Source: Rhodoferax sp.
GTDB lineage: Bacteria > Pseudomonadota > Gammaproteobacteria > Burkholderiales > Burkholderiaceae_C
Direction: 5' to 3'
NCBI GenBank assembly: GCA_029865675.1
Contig: JARXAU010000114.1
Span: 1-7,063, forward strand
Length of the DNA: 7,063 bases
A program made the position numbers and the translations under genes. Below, piece after piece: positions 5,225 through 7,063 of the stretch (the stretch's first letter is position 1; each line of letters begins with the position of its first letter). The notes beneath the pieces were generated by a model that was given only the letters and a program-made list of their open reading frames with translations, had not been told where the DNA came from and did no database searches.

Positions 5225-6244
5225 ATGACCCCCAGCGATTTCGCCCCCCTCATCCAACTTAGCCGTGGCGGCCTGACCGAATGTGTGCACTTTGGCGCGC
5301 TGGCGGTGGTCAATGCGCGGGACGAATTGCAGGCCTATGTGGGCAAGCCGCACATGATGAGCTTTACCCGCTCGACGCTCAAGGCCTTGCAGGCGCTGCC
5401 TTTTATGCAGGCCGGTGGCGCGCAGGAATTTGGCCTGAGCCAGCCCGAGGTGGCCATGCTGTGCGCCAGCCACAACGGCGAAGACATGCACGTGCAAGCG
5501 GCCGAATCGATGCTGGCCAAGGCCGGGCAAGACTACAAAGTGCTGCGCTGCGGCTGCCACGTGCCGGGCACTTACATGCTGATGGACAAGACTGCGCCGG
5601 ACGGCATTTATTTTGACGAGCGCCACAACAACTGCAGCGGCAAGCACGCCGGGTTTGTGGCGCACTGCGTGCAAAACGGCTGGAGCCTAGACGACTACAT
5701 CGCCCCCGAGCACCCACTGCAGCAAGCCATTGCGCGTGACGTGGCCGCTGCCGTGGGCATGGATGTGCAAGACCTCAAGATGGGCATTGACGGCTGCTCG
5801 GCGCCCAACTACGCCATGCCCTTGTCCAAACTGGCCTACGGCTACGCCCGCTTGGCCAGCGGCGCGCAGGACGCGCAGTTTGGCGACAGCTTTGTGCAAC
5901 TTGGCGAGGCCATGACGGCCTACCCCGAGATGGTCAGCGGCACCGGGCGCAACGACCTGGCCTTGATGCAGATTGGCCGGGGCGACTGGATTACCAAAAT
6001 CGGCGCTGATGGCGTGCAGGTAGTGGCCAGCAAGAGCCGGGGCGAGGCGCTGGCGCTCAAGATCAGCGACGGCAACAAAACCGCGCTGTACGCCGCAACG
6101 GTGGAAGCGCTGGAGCAACTCGGCTGGCTGGACACGGCGCAGCGTGAGGCGCTGCAGCCCTGGCGCGCCCAGCCCATCGTCAACGCGCGCGGCATTAGCG
6201 TGGGTGCGCGCGACGCCTGCTTTCGCCTGCAAATTCCTGCCTGA
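5225..6244 (+). CDS. L-asparaginase, zinc-type (Rhizobium etli class, PF06089)
   Basis: This 339-residue cytoplasmic enzyme hydrolyses asparagine to aspartate and ammonia. It belongs to the class-3 asparaginases typified by R. etli ReAV, unrelated to the E. coli AnsA/AnsB and Ntn types. The known active-site residues align with a constant shift of +2: S50-x2-K53 (RSTLK), S82 (CASHNGE), C137 and K140 (NNCSGKHAG), and D189 and C191 (GIDGCSAPNYAMPL). In ReAV the zinc is bound by the equivalents of C137, K140 and C191, and two Ser-Lys pairs act in catalysis. K258 (WITKIGADG) is the likely second lysine. The frame is open from an ATG at 5144, but the added 27 residues are Pro/Arg-rich and unlike the family, so MTPSDFAPLIQL is preferred. 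It is preceded by a weak AAAGAAA site at 5210-5216. No signal peptide is present. The arginase gene follows after 7 bases. Confidence 0.92.
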   Translation: MTPSDFAPLIQLSRGGLTECVHFGALAVVNARDELQAYVGKPHMMSFTRSTLKALQALPFMQAGGAQEFGLSQPEVAMLCASHNGEDMHVQAAESMLAKAGQDYKVLRCGCHVPGTYMLMDKTAPDGIYFDERHNNCSGKHAGFVAHCVQNGWSLDDYIAPEHPLQQAIARDVAAAVGMDVQDLKMGIDGCSAPNYAMPLSKLAYGYARLASGAQDAQFGDSFVQLGEAMTAYPEMVSGTGRNDLALMQIGRGDWITKIGADGVQVVASKSRGEALALKISDGNKTALYAATVEALEQLGWLDTAQREALQPWRAQPIVNARGISVGARDACFRLQIPA

Positions 6245-6251
6245 GCCGCCC

Positions 6252-7063
6252 ATGAACCCGCAGGTCAGCCTGATAGGCGCCCCCACCGACATTGGCGCAG
6301 GCATGCGCGGCGCCAGCATGGGACCAGAAGCCTTGCGCGTGGCCGGTCTGGCCGCCGTGCTGCAAGCGCAGGGCCTGCAAGTGCAAGACTGCGGCGATGT
6401 GGCTGGCCCGCGCAACCCCTGGCAGCCACCGACGGAGGGCTACCGCCATTTGCCTGAAGTGGTGGCATGGAACCAGGCGCTGCACGCCGCCGTGTATGCC
6501 GAACTGGGGCTTGGGCGCCTACCCATCGTGCTGGGCGGCGACCACTGCCTGGGCATAGGCTCCATCAGCGCCGTAGCGCGCCACTGCCGCGACACCGGCA
6601 AAAAGCTGCGCGTGCTGTGGCTTGATGCGCATGCCGACTTCAACACCAACACGCTCACGCCCAGCGGTAATCTGCACGGCATGCCGGTGGCCTGTTTGTG
6701 CGGGCTGGGGCCGCAGGCGCTCATAGAACTCGGCGGCCAGGTGCCCGCCATTGAGCCTGCCTGGCTGCGCCAGATTGGCATACGCAGCGTGGACGCTGGC
6801 GAAAAGCGCCTGGTGCACGCGCACCAGCTCGACGTGTACGACATGCGCTTTATCGACGAGCAAGGCATGCGCGCCACCATGGACCTGGCGCTGGCCGGTC
6901 TGGACGCCCACACCCATTTGCACGTGAGCTTTGACGTCGATTTTCTGGACCCGGCCATTGCGCCCGGCGTAGGCACCACGGTGCGTGGCGGCCCCACCTA
7001 CCGCGAAGCGCAGCTGTGCATGGAAATGATTGCCGACACCGGCTTGCTGGCGTCTCTGGACAT
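6252..7063 (+). CDS. rocF: Arginase (3' end cut by the window edge)
   Basis: The first 270 codons of an arginase (arginine to ornithine + urea), starting at ATG and running off the window. Arginases are about 300 residues, so some 30-35 are missing. Manganese ligands are all visible: H98 (GGDH), D125, H127 and D129 (DAHAD), and D228 and D230 (SFDVDFLDP). Arginine-binding residues match human arginase I with a shift of one: N131, T136, S138, N140 and the proton-shuttle H142 in SGNLHG. D181 and E184 (VDAGE) match human D183 and E186. SGNLHGMP separates arginase from agmatinase and related ureohydrolases. The motif usually written GGDHS reads GGDHC here; that residue is not a metal ligand. The equivalent of human Glu277 would fall just beyond the edge. 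The gene starts 7 bases after the asparaginase stop, with only a weak GAG element upstream, which points to cotranscription and translational coupling. Confidence 0.93.
   Translation, partial: MNPQVSLIGAPTDIGAGMRGASMGPEALRVAGLAAVLQAQGLQVQDCGDVAGPRNPWQPPTEGYRHLPEVVAWNQALHAAVYAELGLGRLPIVLGGDHCLGIGSISAVARHCRDTGKKLRVLWLDAHADFNTNTLTPSGNLHGMPVACLCGLGPQALIELGGQVPAIEPAWLRQIGIRSVDAGEKRLVHAHQLDVYDMRFIDEQGMRATMDLALAGLDAHTHLHVSFDVDFLDPAIAPGVGTTVRGGPTYREAQLCMEMIADTGLLASLD

Noticed and set aside
4450..5262. 270-codon open frame antisense to the carboxylase gene
   Set aside because: It is Arg/Ala/Ser-rich low-complexity sequence with no family resemblance, a normal shadow of a G+C-rich gene whose sense frame is clearly the real protein.
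5687..6997. Long minus-strand frames opposite the asparaginase and arginase genes
   Set aside because: The sense strand carries all the active-site residues of two known enzymes. The antisense products are Arg/Ala/His-rich and unlike any family.

Overview
The window looks like chromosomal DNA from a Burkholderiales betaproteobacterium, most likely Comamonadaceae (Acidovorax/Polaromonas/Rhodoferax type). This rests on the surface-adhesin-E protein, the DUF4149 membrane protein, the asparaginase-arginase pair and the strong G/C third-position bias of the right half. No rRNA, tRNA, CRISPR array or insertion sequence was seen. The assignment comes from family recognition by eye, not from a search.

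Left part (1-3117). A DHA2-type, 14-helix MFS drug exporter reads leftward (93-1490). It diverges from a rightward group: a small DUF4149 membrane protein (1752-2162), a short HNH-nuclease-family protein (2187-2543, GTG start) and a secreted surface-adhesin-E-like protein (2641-3117, TTG start). The 261-bp divergent region (1491-1751) carries four copies of a CAGYAAC half-site, three of them exactly 10 bp apart. This looks like an operator array.

Right part (3171-7063), visibly G+C-richer. A leftward gene (3171-5045, possibly from 5102) encodes an unusual fusion of a biotin carrier domain to a complete acyl-CoA carboxyltransferase, with no biotin carboxylase next to it. Diverging from it is a tight amino-acid-catabolism pair. 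The first gene is a zinc-type (Rhizobium etli class, PF06089) L-asparaginase (5225-6244) with its expected active-site residues. Seven bases later comes an arginase (6252 to the window edge), cut off about 30-35 residues before its usual end. The BCCP-CT/asparaginase intergenic region holds three CAAGCG half-sites around a candidate -10 box.

The asparaginase and arginase would release nitrogen from asparagine (ammonia + aspartate) and arginine (urea + ornithine). The carboxylase probably acts in branched-chain or other acyl-CoA catabolism. No wholly new multi-gene system is evident. The most unusual items are the orphan BCCP-CT fusion and the two half-site clusters in the divergent promoter regions.
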